Shown here in pieces: positions 44,591 to 56,285 of a stretch of DNA of 64,000 bases. The stretch covers positions 355,324-419,323 of the forward strand of contig LNKV01000042.1 of NCBI GenBank assembly GCA_001465935.1. Reading direction: 5' to 3'. The stretch comes from Clarireedia homoeocarpa. Lineage: Eukaryota; Ascomycota; Leotiomycetes; Helotiales; Rutstroemiaceae. Under the pieces are notes generated by a model that saw nothing but the letters and a program-made list of their open reading frames with translations, made no database searches and was not told the DNA's origin. The first letter of the stretch is position 1. Each line of letters starts with the position of its first letter. Position numbers and translations under genes: made by a program.

Positions 44591-45147
44591 AGGATAAGAG
44601 GAATCCCTACTTCAGCCCAAGTGGGTCTCCTTCTGCTCAGAATTACCTGCTCAGAATTACCTGTACCCTCGTCGCCTTGCAGGGTGTCTTCCATTCCCAA
44701 AACATTCCCAAATTCGTTTATCATTTTCGTGACAGGTTCCTCCTCCCTTTCCCCCTTCCTGTCCCCATCCATCCCCCTTCCCCTTCTCCACCTTTATTGT
44801 TCTCGTACCTGCACACAATCCACCACAATCGAATCACATTTCTTCATTAGAGACCCTTGCGAAGGCACACGACTTTTGATTTTTACCCGGCAAGATTGAC
44901 TTGTACTCCGTATAGAGTAAAGTGTCGACCCTGATGTGAAGATCCACCAATGAAAAATGGCTACTCAGATACTGTGCTCGAGATAGCGTTCTGGCGAATT
45001 ACTTTTTTGATAGTTGTTGGAGGAGAATATACAAGTAGTAAGTCAGTGGAGCATCCAGCCTGTTTACCAGTGAGATCAATGTGCTGTGATCGAAAGACTA
45101 AGGTTAATCATATCGATGAGCTCATTTTTCATTCTTTTACGGCCCAA

Positions 45148-45232
45148 CTGCACAATGATTACCGCACTTAGCACAATGATTACTGCACTTAGCACAATGA
45201 TTACTGCACTTAGCACAATGATTACTGCACAT
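45148..45232. repeat. 21-bp tandem repeat, 4 copies
   Basis: Four copies of a 21-bp unit (cacaatgattactgcactta plus g), the first with one base difference. Minus-strand frames give a repeated VIIVLSA motif as an artefact. Confidence 0.94.
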
Positions 45233-45333
45233 ATGGAGTGCGTCTGCAGCGAGCGCATATCGATTATCTAGATTTCTGTTGATACAAAGTTTTCACCGGC
45301 TACAGCAAAAAAACGACGAGCCAAAAAAAAAAA

Positions 45334-45334
<1 letters not shown>

Positions 45335-45383
<49 letters not shown>
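45335..45383. repeat. 49-nt poly-A tract
   Basis: An uninterrupted run of 49 A preceded by shorter A-runs (45322-45333). No transposon end or gene-like sequence is adjacent, so it is not clearly a retroposed poly-A tail. Homopolymers this long are prone to sequencing error. Confidence 0.85.
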
Positions 45384-45386
<3 letters not shown>

Positions 45387-46661
45387 CGCGAATTTTTCCG
45401 CGGAGATAGATAGATAGATGGCTGCTATGCAAAAGAAGAAGAAGAAGAAGAAGAAGGGTACATACGTACATACATACATACATACTAGCACCGAAAACAA
45501 CGATTGAAAGTCTATGAAGAAAGATACAACAACAGATTACGAAAGGAAAAGGAAGCAGTGGGGAGGGAAGAAAGAGATATCATATTTGACCAGAGAGAAA
45601 CGAAACTGACAGAGGGAAAGAATTAGAGCTGCATTTGAAAAGTAGTGAGCTTTTTCTTTAGGGGAGATGTGCCATGTATATTTCGGGTAACCAGCTTCAA
45701 AACAGACGGCGTCAGCGTGTTACAATAAAAACACTCCACACAGCCAAAGTACGAGCCGCTGTCAAAAGATTTTTCCTTGCCGCAAAATTAGACATGCCGT
45801 AGAAACAAATATATGCCATGGCAACTTTCTCTCTTCCCCAAACCAGGGAATCCTTTTCTTCCCGTTTCGGTGGTCAATATAAGCAAATGTTGTGCGAGGT
45901 TGCTTGTTGACATGGTCCCGAAAAATTTGCCCTAAAAACCCCTCATAAGTCTCGTTGTAAGACTACCATGGACCTTTCCGCCTCTCAGCCTTCCCAGCCC
46001 CTAGTCATCAATTCTATTTCTGGGACCCCACCCTCCCTATCCCTCCCCCCTTCCCATGTCTTCTTTTCCTTGTGCATCAGCACCGCGTTGCATTCAAACC
46101 CGCCCTGCAAATTCCAAAACTGCAAGCCATAGGATGTACAACATTTGCCAAGCATGACATCAAACACGTGGTTGCTGAAAATTTTGATAGATTCCCATCT
46201 TTTAGGAAATAGTTTGATTAGCACTTCGATGGTCATTAGCACTTCGATTGTCTTTAGCACTTTAATTGTCTTTCTTCATATAGCATCGCCAAGTTAGATT
46301 CCGCCAGGTGAGGTCGTCCATGAATTCCCGTATTGTGCAAGCCACTTGCACTTTTTGGTGATGGATAAATTATCCGGAATCTCACCCGATGGTCGGGGGT
46401 GCATTACGGGATTCTCATTCATCCCTAGAGAAAAATCCTGAATGCCACCTGAGCCCTACCTGCAAGTCATTCCGGGCACAACATCTCGTTGTCCCGCTCT
46501 GGTTGTGAACACAAAACACAAGCTCGACTCGTTATTTCCATATTCGTTGCAGGAAAAGTATATGGAGCATGTAGATAGAAGTTATTTGCATCATTGGCAC
46601 ATATCGCTTTATGTTTCATGATCGCCGAGTATAGCTGGTTGGTAGTGTAATTGCTCAGCGA

Positions 46662-47402
46662 CTAGACAGCGTTTGGTTCTGAGGCACGAGAGCTCTCCAT
46701 AAAGGAGCGGTTCTTGCCCTCGACAGTCTCAATCTTCCTGCGAAATTTCCGAGCCCTGCGGATTTGTATCTCCAAGGCAGCCATCTCTTTCTCCGTGTTC
46801 ACCAATCTCGGTATGATATCTTCCACGATTTTAATACTGTCAACTTGCGTCAGCCGCAACGCTTGGGGGATGAACAGGCCGAACATCTTGAGCGGATCTT
46901 TCTTAATCGGGGCCGTTTTCGTGTCGTCGCTACCTTCATCGGGATGGTCCAACATTGATGTATCTTTTATCGCGAATGAGGGAGGGGTAGATTGTGTATT
47001 CGAGGCGTTTTCGGGGATTGTTACATTGCATGATCGTAGTGCTTGCATGCGCTCATCGAAACCTGAAGTGTCGTAACGGATGTTATTCTGAGTAGTGAAG
47101 TTTGCCCGCGAGAGATTGATATGCATCTATTTTCAGATTTCCGTTAGTTGAGAAGTCTAGAGCATCATTGAGCGGGTGGTGAAATGGCAGATCTCGCAAG
47201 ATTGAGCGAATGAGGGGTAGTTGGGGGGGGGGGGGGGGGGGGGAGGGGTAAGCTCGCTCGTAGAAGGCAGACTAACGGAAGAGGATAACGAAGATAGTTC
47301 GGCGCGTAGTGTGGTATACTGGTCTAGGAGATGAAGGTATCGTTCGAGGAATCCATCAATATCCTCTGTAAGCTTTTCGATGGTATCGGCAGGGGTCGAC
47401 AT
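46662..47402 (-). CDS. VMA22: Vma22/CCDC115-type V-ATPase assembly factor
   Basis: Model: complement(join(46662..47126, 47277..47402)), 196 aa. A phase-0 intron of 150 bp joins LRAELSSLSSS to MHINLSRANFTTQ. The N-terminal helix (FLERYLHLLDQYTTLRAELS), the short INLSRANF motif, GFDERMQA and above all the C-terminal block KKDPLKMFGLFIPQALR with VEDIIPRLVNTEKEMAALEI and QIRRARK match the layout of Vma22 in yeast and CCDC115 in animals. This ER protein chaperones V0 sector assembly of the vacuolar proton pump together with Vma12 and Vma21. Without splicing, translation would run into a proline run and stop; the intron contains a 21-G tract (C on the coding strand). Confidence 0.85.
47223..47243. 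repeat. Poly-G run of 21 nt in the VMA22 intron
   Basis: 21 consecutive G on the plus strand (C on the sense strand of VMA22), then A and GGGG. It lies within the intron, midway between donor and acceptor, so length change would not shift the protein frame. Confidence 0.9.
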
Positions 47403-48260
47403 GATATGATGAGAATGAGAACGAGGACAGTAGACTAGAGGGAGCGGATGTTACAGAGCTTGAGAGCTTTGCTAGCTTTCTTGCTTATCGTGGGTTCGGG
47501 TTGAAAGTGTAGGGAACGCGGCGGAGTAGACGATGGAATCCGATAGGTAGCTACTCATTCTAGCTCGCCATTCTAGCTCGACGTCTAGCTCGCCATTCTA
47601 GCTCGGCCTTCTAGCTCGACCTTCTAGCTCGGTGGGAAAAGGAATTTGGTGGTGATGAGGCTTTCTGAGGGAAGGAGGTCAAGTGTTTTTACTCAACTTC
47701 CCAGTTCCCATTTCCCAGTTCCCAGTTCTCAGTTCCTGAGTTCCTGAGTTCCCTTGTGAGTTTCGGAGACGTCGAGATTTCTGTCAGGGATTGGAGATTT
47801 GACGGAAGCTTTGGAAGATTCGAAGATGTGCGTAGAAGAACGTAAAATAGTGGCACGCGAGTGAGATAGTGGAGTTTGAGATCCAATCAATTCATTTATT
47901 TGGAAATTGTTCAAATGAATGCAACGGAAATAGTCCGTTTACAATCATGCACTTAGCCAGCTGCAGAGTCCCATTCCAAGGATATTGGTACATGGGGAAA
48001 TATTGAGGATATACTGTACTTGGTCGTTTTTCTACTTGTAGGTCCGTTCTACGAAGGAATATTGATGGAGATTGGTGTTAGTATGTAAGTTAGTTGACAG
48101 TCCAAGATCAGCACCTCTAGTATTTATATTCCTAGCCTAGCTAGCTGGATCGACGGGCAACGGGGTGCTGGTTATGGACATAGATAAGCAGCTAGCTAGG
48201 AAGAGCCCTAGAGGTCAGTCGATAGTGGTAGAGTGATAGAGTGATAATTGCTGCGATAGT

Positions 48261-48355
48261 TGCTATGCTATGCTAACGCTATGCTGTGCTAACCAATGCT
48301 ATGCTATGCTAACCAATGCTATGCTAACCAATGCTATGCTATACTAACCAATGCT
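48261..48355. repeat. ctatgctaaccaatg repeats
   Basis: About five imperfect copies of a 15-20 bp unit built from atgctatgct and aaccaatg. Confidence 0.9.
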
Positions 48356-49819
48356 CTTCTTTCCTACACATTGTCATAGTGCTAGAGTTGTATGGTAGTT
48401 GTATGGTAGTTGTATGGTAGTTGTATGGTTGTATATCACCCTCATCTTGATAGAGCAAAGATGCAAGTGATATCGTCTATTTGCCCGCTCATCCATGCTC
48501 CGGGCATCGCTCCCATGTCCGATTCCGTAACTATATCTCATGCTGAGCTCGTTTCCGGTCGGGTCTGGGTCTCTTGTTGTTAATTACATACAGCCAATAC
48601 ACAAACGGCCTCTACTGTACATACGACGTGGCTATTTGGTACACGCGAGTAGCTATCTGACCGTCTGACCGGATATCTGAATAGTACCCGGTCTACGAAA
48701 GTACGAAGTCTAGTTTACCTAAGCCCTTCTGCTTTTCGACTGAATTGGAAAGTTGCATTGTGTCGTATCATCGCGGCTGCTACCTGCACATCACAATTTG
48801 GCGCAGCGAAGAGGCAAAAGGGAGAGATAGATGAAGCTGGAAGCTGGAAGCTGATGAGCCTCCTCCACCGACCGTTCCTCCAAAAGCAAATATCACGCCA
48901 TGGTGCATATTCCAGTGTGCAGTGTCCAGTGTGCAGGTTCCCAGTTTCCCAGTTCCCAGTTCCCAGTTCCGCGATCCCCTAGTCGATTATAGCTTTTCCT
49001 TGCCTTGAAGCGATCTCGAAACGTGAGCTCTTTTTTCTCCTTCCTACCCATGCTGCCATGGCCGCGTGCAATTGCCTAGGCCTAGCACCAAGCCATCAGC
49101 CTCGGAGCCTTTCGCATAATAACAACAATAATAATAATAATACTACCTTCTTACCAACACGCTTTGAAAGCAGAAAGCAGAAAGCAGAAAGCAGAAAGCA
49201 CAAAGCACAAAGCAAAAGCAAACGCAACAGCAACAGCGGAGACATCACATACGCAAAGAGAAAGAAGGCCGAAAAGGCACAGAGCACACAACCCACCGAA
49301 CCCCAAACCCTTTTCCCTTCCCTTCTTGCAGCGTCTCACCGAAACGATCTCCAATTCCCCAATAGTTTCCCTCAACCCAACCAAGCGACAACCCCCAACC
49401 ACAACCCACAGCGCATAAGCCAGAACTATCAATACCAATACCAATACAATACAATTCAATACAATACGAAAGTCCAAACCAAACCAAACCAAACCAATCC
49501 CAAATCCAATCCCAATCCAATATCAGATCAGCCCAATCCCATCCAATCCCATCCAATTACCAATCCAATCCAATCCAATTCTGTCCGGTCCGGTCCCGTC
49601 CTGCCCTGTCCTGCCCTGTACCGTACCGTACCGTAGTTCAGTCCATATTCACCCTCACCCTCACCCTCGGCCTCACCCTCGCCCAGGCCAAATCCTCGCT
49701 TTCTCTCCTTTGATTCCTTCGTCGACTTCCTCTTATCATTCCCTCACACAAATAAATCCCCTAGGCCCCCCCCATCGATCATTACGCGGTACAAAGTACT
49801 TCCGTACAAGAGTACAAGT

Positions 49820-49850
49820 ACTGCTACTGCTGCTGCTGCTGCTGCTGCTA

Positions 49851-49885
<35 letters not shown>

Positions 49886-49947
49886 ACTGCTACTGCTACT
49901 GCTACTGCTACTGCTCTTGCTACTGCTACTGCTACAGCTTCTGCTTC
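49820..49947. repeat. Triplet array (ctg/cta/ctc), about 43 units
   Basis: An array of ctgctactgctcctg-type triplets, open in several frames. It lies in gene-free DNA about 0.75 kb upstream of CDC42. Confidence 0.92.
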
Positions 49948-50276
49948 GTACAGCTGCCGAACGACTCAAACCCAATAGGGAGATCCGATCTGTCTAAGCT
50001 ACGACTGCGACTGGCTCAGTGCCCCGTTTTCTGCCTTATTAGGAGCGAATAAAGAGGAGTCGGAAAATTGGCACATCCGTCCCTTGGTCTTTGGTCGTTA
50101 GGTCGTTAAGCCTTGCTCCTTGCTCCTTGCTCCTTGGTTCCTTGATCGCGCGTGTGCTCATCCACTCACTTCACCTCCCTCACCTCCCTCACCTCCCTCA
50201 CCTCCTCGAAAACTTTGGAAGAACGTTCCCAGTCCACCAAAATCCAAGCCAATTCAATTTCACAACCTTTCACAGC

Positions 50277-50385
50277 CCATCACCCATCACCCATCACCCA
50301 TCACCCATCACCCATCACCCATCACCCACCACCACCCATCACCCACCACCACCCATCACCCACCACACACCCATCACCCACCACC
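50277..50385. repeat. 7-bp cccatca array with cccacca variants
   Basis: About 15 units of a heptamer (tcaccca) with accaccc interruptions, less than 400 bp upstream of the CDC42 ATG and so probably in its promoter or leader. Confidence 0.9.
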
Positions 50386-50672
50386 GTCGACCGAATCGCC
50401 GTCAATCCAATTACTCAAAACCATCCATCACGACAGCTTTCCTTCGATATCCCCATTGTCACTGTCCTTCGCATTGATTATAATTCACTCCTCCAATCAA
50501 CCGAGTTTCGCAGACCGACAATTACGCCGAAAACCCACCAAAAGCCTCCGATAGACGATAAAACACAACAATTCACAGGCAACTCCACGAGGTGCTCATA
50601 GCAGACTGTGGGCTTCGAGGAGCTACTCTACCACCAGAGTAATTCTCAGATAGGGATACTTCCATCAGAATA

Positions 50673-51608
50673 ATGGTTGTCGCAACAATAAAGTGCGTAT
50701 CACCCACCACCTTGCTATGTATCATCTACCCGACTTGAACTGGTTCATATATCATGGTCATGTAGCACTGTCATGGTTTGGATGATGTTCAAGTTGGCAT
50801 GGATTGGATAAGGCTTCGGAGAATGCTTTCTATCATCTGAGTGCTAATATTATTCTCAAAATATAGATGTGTGGTCGTCGGTGATGGTGCTGTAGGAAAG
50901 ACCTGTCTCCTCATCTCCTACACTACAAACAAATTCCCTTCCGAATATGTCCCTACCGTCTTTGACAACTATGCGGTTACTGTTATGTAAGTCGACATCT
51001 ATAATTACGGGCTTCTCATGCACTGCCGACATTTTCCGCCTTATCAATACAGGGTCCCGCTTGGTGGCACACGAGGGGAAATATCCTTCTGACATTTGAT
51101 TTTCTTAGGATTGGCGATGAACCATATACTCTGGGGCTATTCGATACTGCTGGACAAGAAGATTACGATCGACTTCGACCTCTGTCGTACCCTCAAACCG
51201 ATGTCTTCCTCGTTTGCTTCTCCGTTACCTCACCCGCCTCTTTCGAGAACGTACGAGAGAAATGGTTCCCGGAAGTTCATCATCACTGCCCCGGTGTACC
51301 TTGCTTAATCGTTGGAACTCAAACCGATTTAAGAGACGATCCAAGTGTGAGGGAAAAGCTATTCAAACAGAAGATGAAGCCGGTAGAGAAGTCTGATGGT
51401 GAACGGATGGCAAAGGATTTGGGAGCGGTGAAATACGTTGAGTGCAGTGCTCTTACGCAATATAAGCTGAAGGATGTGTTCGATGAGGTATATACAATAC
51501 CACCGCTCCGCTTAGCTCCGCATCAACTAACACAATGAATAGGCAATTGTAGCCGCATTAGAACCACCCGCACCCAAGAAGAAACATAGCAAGTGTTTAA
51601 TTCTTTGA
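50673..51608 (+). CDS. CDC42: Cdc42 Rho-family GTPase
   Basis: Model: join(50673..50692, 50867..50986, 51109..51487, 51543..51608), 194 aa, four exons; the first donor is GTGCGT. Motifs: MVVATIKCVVVGDGAVGKT (P-loop 12-19), YVPTVFDNYAVTV (effector loop), LFDTAGQEDYDRLRPLSYPQ (switch II), a GTQTDLRDD base-binding motif, VKYVECSALTQYKL and a Rho insert region. The tail is PAPKKKHSK followed by the CAAX box CLIL, a geranylgeranylation signal. The sequence is closer to Cdc42 than Rac because of FSVTSPASFENVREKWFPEV and QYKLKDVFDEAIVAALEPP. Cdc42 directs polarity, septation and hyphal growth at the plasma membrane. Confidence 0.97.
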
Positions 51609-53916
51609 TATACCCTCACAGTCGATCAATCAATATACATTCGACCTCTCAACCCTCATACCCTCGTCGTCGTTGTTGTCGCATTTTACTAGATTTGGTC
51701 CTGCGCAATCCATTATTCATCGGTCGTAGTGTTGAAGAAAGTTCAGGAATGCATTGGAGGAATGGAGCCGGGAATTACACTACATATCAACGTTGGCTTG
51801 GATGGAAATGATTCTGCAGAGGCAGAACGTCATTCAAATTCCCACACTCAATGTCACAATCCCATCGTTTGGATCGATTTTTATGGTTTGGAAGGTGGGT
51901 TGAGTGGATAGACATTAAGGAGCAGTGGGCAATTTTCCCTCTTGAGAGAAACTCGGAACAGATCATACCAAAGGGTTTGGAGTTTGTTTAGTCTTCATAT
52001 GTTGGAAGGACTTATGCAACACAACATTGAGAAACTGATTTGCAAAGGGAGAAATGTTTTGTGGACTGGAGTCAATGTGAAGCTTTTTATTTCATCTACT
52101 TTCTCAACTCTGAACTATCAGTCCTCTCCCCTTTCCACCCAATTCTCAACTGGCGATTGGGTATAAGTAAATATGCAATACAGATCTTTTTTTTTTTTTT
52201 TTTTTCAACACACCACATTTCTTGGCTTGGAATTCTCGAGGAGCTTAGGATGAGAGGTTTGGAGACAGTGAGCTGTGGAGGGACCAAGCCGAATACTGCA
52301 TGATGTATGTAATGTATATAAAGCATCTTGCCAAGAAGGGTAACCATATCATATGATTTCCGAATGATGTATGATTTCTGATGGTGAGTTTAATAGACTG
52401 CACAATGCAATAGGTGAGAGTGAGCACGGCACAGCTTGAGATCAAGATCGGATCTGATCAGATCCATGGCTGTTGCGCTGCGCGGGTCTCAGATCTACAG
52501 TATGCTTGGCAAATCAATCAATGGACATTAACAAGTTCGTCATGTATGTATGTATGTATGTATGTATGTCAACGGGGGGGATTTTCAACGGCGAGCTAGG
52601 AGCTAGGAGCTATGAATTAGGAGCTAGGTAGGTAGGTAGGGGCTCACTCCTCGAAAGTAAAATAAGTTATAAACGAAAAAAGGAAGTTCCCGTGTCTGTC
52701 TGCCGTCTGGCCTGGCCTGGCCCGATGGAAAAAGAAAGAAAGAAAGAAAGAAAGAAAATAGTTAACAAAGTTCAAAGTTAGTTAGGTTAACGGTTAAGTT
52801 TCTTTCTTTTTTTTTTTTTTTGTGCCCGGGCATCCGAGGGGTTTGTGCTGTGCTGGGCTGGGCTGGGCTGTGATGTGATGTCATGTCATGTCATGTCATG
52901 TCGCTGTTTTGGTGATTGAAGGACTGAAGGACTGACTGACTGACTGACTGACTGACTGGTTTTTTGATCGAAGTGTCGGGGGAGGAAGGAGCAGGCAGGT
53001 GGAGGTGGAGGTGGAGGTGCAGGTGGAGGAGGTGGTGGGATGGATGGAATAGGCTATCTATATATCCTCCCTCCCTCTTTGCACGAGAGAGGAGATGTGG
53101 TGAGGGCAGGACTGGGGATATTGCAGCTCAGCGCCGGTTGGGGGAGGGGGTTTGGAAGGTTGTGGTTGAGCTGTGTTGGCGATGGTTGTCTATTTGTCTG
53201 TCTGTCTGTCTGTTTATATCCAAAACTTATATACTCTTCCAAAGATACTAGAAAGTATATCAAAATCTCAACTTTTCAATTTGATAGTTGCAAGTTTCGG
53301 AGTAAATGTAGCCTTTTTATTTTGGTGCGTTGTCTTTGTCTGACATTCGCGTGAGGACTGGTCAAATACTAAGTATAGATAGATAGATAGATAACAACCA
53401 AGTTAATACTACGGTAATTGTAATAGCAATGGTTGGCCTTATTAATCGATGCGGATGTTCATGTTTGCACACAGTAAGAGTAACTACGAGTTACTTACTA
53501 TCTGTGGGTTGATATGATGTGATATGAAACTGATAGGACATCTATATTAAATTACTGTAAGTGATATGACATCTATATTAAATTACTATAAGTGATATGA
53601 CATCATGTGAAGTCTTTTATTTTACTAAGCATCTTTCCGTAGTTATCTTATATCCTACTGATTGATATCTTTCTTCTTATCACATAGTTATACATAACAT
53701 ATATATATGTGTGTATACAGTTAGTTGGTATTTAGGGGTACTTACACTTAGTCCTGTCTACTCCAAACTTCCTTTCTAACCTGGAACTTCCTTCTTCCCT
53801 CTCCCCAAAGTACTGCAGATATTTTGGTCGAAATAAGAAACAACTAAGTAGGAGAGTAGACAAAGTTCTTGAACAAGAAGAGAAGACAAGAAGAGAAAAG
53901 AAGAGAAAAAGAAAAG
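51609..53916. other. 2.3-kb gap with many microsatellites
   Basis: 3' region of CDC42 and promoter of the ureohydrolase. It contains (gtat)n at 52541-52569, aggagct/aggtaggt units near 52595-52640, (aaag)n at 52735-52758, tcatg repeats near 52885-52900, (ctga)n at 52930-52960, ggaggt repeats near 52998-53035, (tgtc)n near 53195-53215, (taga)n near 53374-53392 and a 31-bp duplication at 53535-53605. No gene is supported. Confidence 0.55.
53535..53605. repeat. 31-bp tandem duplication
   Basis: Two and a partial third copy of a 31-bp AT-rich unit (core catctatattaaattact) in gene-free DNA upstream of the ureohydrolase gene. Confidence 0.88.
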
Positions 53917-56285
53917 ATGAAGTTCCGCAACGCCTTTGTGCCGTCGGCACTTTTCCTGCTGATGTGCGGGGTCGTTGTTGTTGGGGTGGTGGGGCATGAA
54001 GAGCACGGGCATGGACAGAGCGGAATTGCGAATCATAAGGAGAGTGAAAGTTATGAGAGGAAAACAAAAGAGGAGTTAGAGAAGTTGTGGGATTTTGAGG
54101 TGAGTGATGGGTTTTTCGTTTTGTTTTTTAATTTGTCTTTGTGGGTTTATTTGTCTTTATGGGTTTGTTTGTTTTGGTGGGTTTGTTGGTGTTTGTGTCT
54201 TGTGAAAAGGATGCGATGCGATGCCATACAAAGAGGAGACGGTGGTGATGAGAAGAGCTTCTTGTAGCCTGCAAAAGATCGAAAGGGGTTGAACAAACAA
54301 ACGAGCTGCACTGTGCTACACTGGGCTGCACTGTACCACTTCGTCATCTTCCTTCGGCAGCATGACCCCGACTCAATCCAACCCTCAGGGTTCGGACTTC
54401 CCCAAATTCCCGTAACGAAGCGAGACAATCTTGGGGGCGATGAGATGAGCGACAGGGGCAGAGGTTCTGCTTAGGAGATCTGATATGATTGTTGATTGAA
54501 GAAGTGGAAGGATCTTATGATCTTCCTACTTCACCGGCTGCCTTTTTATTCTTTTTGCATCTTGCGTTTACTTTTTACTCCCCCCCCCTCTTCTTGGTCA
54601 TGAGGCCGACGATGATGATGGTTGGATCAAGTAAGATATCAAGCAGATGTATCTCCAGTGATAGCTACATGATATTTAGAAAAATAAGTTGGACCTCAAG
54701 GTCTGAATAGCAAGTGCAACGAGATATGAATTGGATCTGGATCAGCTTCAGCTTTGATTTCTTGCTGCCTTCGCTCCCTCGCGGAAGCGCTCCTTTCATG
54801 GGGCATGATCATCGGCAGCAAGATAACTAACGGGCACCTAATATCTAGTGGGGTTTTTCTGGGATATCGACTTTTGCACATCTGGAGTATAAGAAATGCT
54901 TGACGACGCCAGAGGAATTGTTTGATATTGCGATTTTGGGGGCGCCGTTTGATACGGCGGTTAGTTATAGACCTGGTGAGTTTGAGTTTTTCTCGTTTGG
55001 ATGAACTTGAATGCGTGAACAGAACGGATGAGATGGAAAGGAAACCTGGCAAGAAAGGAGAGGTGAGAAGGAGGTGAAAGATATGCCAGAGCTACCTAGC
55101 ACAGGTGTTGATGGATATTGTAAGGGGCATGCTGACACATGTGGATGCGTGTATACGGCACATTAGGAGAGGCATGAGAGGCGAGAGGTGCCTGAAATGT
55201 TTTTCGATAGGCGGGGCGGACGAAGGATTGCTGCTAATGCTAACTCAACGACATCTAGGAGCAAGGTTTGGACCAAAAGCTATTCGTGCTGCTAGTGCAA
55301 GGCAGACCGGCTTCAGGGGCTGTGAGTTATCAATCTCAACTTTTTACATTTTCTTGCCATCTTCTAGCAATTCTTAAATGCACAAGAAATTAAAACTGAC
55401 CTACCAGTCAATGCACGCGCTGGAATCAACCCATATACTTCCTTCGCACGTATTCTTGACTGTGGAGATATTCCCGTGACACCTCTCGACAATGCCGTCG
55501 CTTTGGAACAAATGACAGCCGCTTACACCGAACTTCTTAACCGAAAACCACTTTCTTCTTCACTCACCTATCCCAAAATCATATCCCTCGGCGGAGATCA
55601 TTCAATCGCCCTCGCTGCTCTTCGCGCCCTATCAAAAGTCTACGCTCAGCCTATATCTGTCCTGCATTTCGATGCTCACCTTGACACCTGGCATCCTTCC
55701 AAATATCCTTCACCTTGGCCATCTGAACAAGCACAATTCAACCATGGATCAATGTTCTGGCTTGCTTCCAATGAAGGATTAATTCTCAACGGCTCCTCTG
55801 TTCACGCCGGGCTACGAACTAGACTTAGTGGAGATGACTACGCCGACTACGACGATGATGATCGACAAGGATTTCTACGAATTTCCGCAGACGACATCGA
55901 TGACCTACGACCTCAGGGTGTGATTGATAAAATTCTCTCGCGCATCGGAACCGATGTACCAGTGTATTTGAGCATAGATATCGACGTGTTGGATCCGGGT
56001 TTGGCGCCGGGAACGGGGACACCAGAGCCGGGTGGGTGGACCATGAGAGAGTTAATCAGGATCCTAAGAGGTGTGGAGGGCTTAAATGTGGTGGGGGCGG
56101 ATGTGGTTGAGGTTAGTCCGAGTTATGACGGGGTGGGAGAGGAAACGGCGTTGAGTGGGGCGCAGGTTGTATTTGAGATGTTGACGAGTTTGGTGAAGAA
56201 GGGTTTACGAGATATGGGGAGGGTAGGAGATGTGCGAGAGCTCAAGATGGGCGAGGAGAAGCGAGGAAAGAAGGATGAGCTTTGA
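53917..56285 (+). CDS. Secreted agmatinase-type ureohydrolase
   Basis: Model: join(53917..54099, 54849..54975, 55259..55321, 55408..56285), 416 aa. Residues 1-26 are a signal peptide (FVPSALFLLMCGVVVVGVVG); a His-rich segment follows (HEEHGHGQ). The arginase/agmatinase fold shows FDIAILGAPFDTAVSYRPGA, RFGPKAIRAASARQT, the manganese-ligand motifs GGDHS (186-190) and HFDAHLDTWH (211-220), SIDIDVLDP (313-321) and AHAGLRTRL-like SVHAGLRTRL. Length fits fungal agmatinases with an N-terminal extension. The family hydrolyses a guanidino substrate, usually agmatine to putrescine and urea; substrate identity is inferred. A secretory-route copy would act in the vacuole, wall or outside the cell. Intron 1 is 749 bp and intron 2 is 283 bp, far longer than the norm here. 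The C-terminus ends KKDEL, an ER-retention-like tetrapeptide KDEL. Confidence 0.93.

Larger units (their letters stand above)
40589..46661. other. Gene-poor 6.1-kb stretch rich in simple repeats
   Basis: Between the Zn2Cys6 gene and VMA22 (both minus strand). It contains the Zn2Cys6 promoter side and at least six separate simple or tandem arrays (listed). The longest open frame (43825-44850, 341 codons, +) runs across repeats on both sides of a large inverted repeat, has no domain and biased composition, and is not accepted as a gene. No tRNA-like or other RNA gene was recognised. Confidence 0.5.
47403..50672. other. 3.3-kb repeat-rich gap between VMA22 and CDC42
   Basis: Shared upstream region of two divergent genes. 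It is packed with simple repeats: ctagctcg units (47570-47632), ccagttc repeats (47695-47740), atgctatgctaacca (48261-48355), gttgtatggta (48390-48430), agaaagc (49166-49200), aaccaaacc/caatcc (49430-49580), gtaccgt (49615-49635), a 43-codon CTG/CTA run (49820-49947), ctcacctcc (50168-50205) and cccatca (50277-50385). Long frames here are repeat artefacts. The stretch from 49050 to 50670 is C- and A-rich and may be the promoter and long leader of CDC42. Confidence 0.55.

Noticed and set aside
43825..44850. 341-codon plus-strand frame
   Set aside because: It crosses an inverted tandem repeat, has no domain, biased His/Pro composition and no splice or promoter support.
49058..50601. Long plus-strand frames rich in Asn, Gln, Pro, His and Leu upstream of CDC42
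   Set aside because: They coincide with simple repeats and several frames are open simultaneously.
54612..54706. Possible C/D-box small nucleolar RNA in the ureohydrolase intron (ATGATGA ... CTGA, about 95 nt apart)
   Set aside because: No terminal stem could be formed by the flanking bases, and the motifs are short enough to occur by chance.
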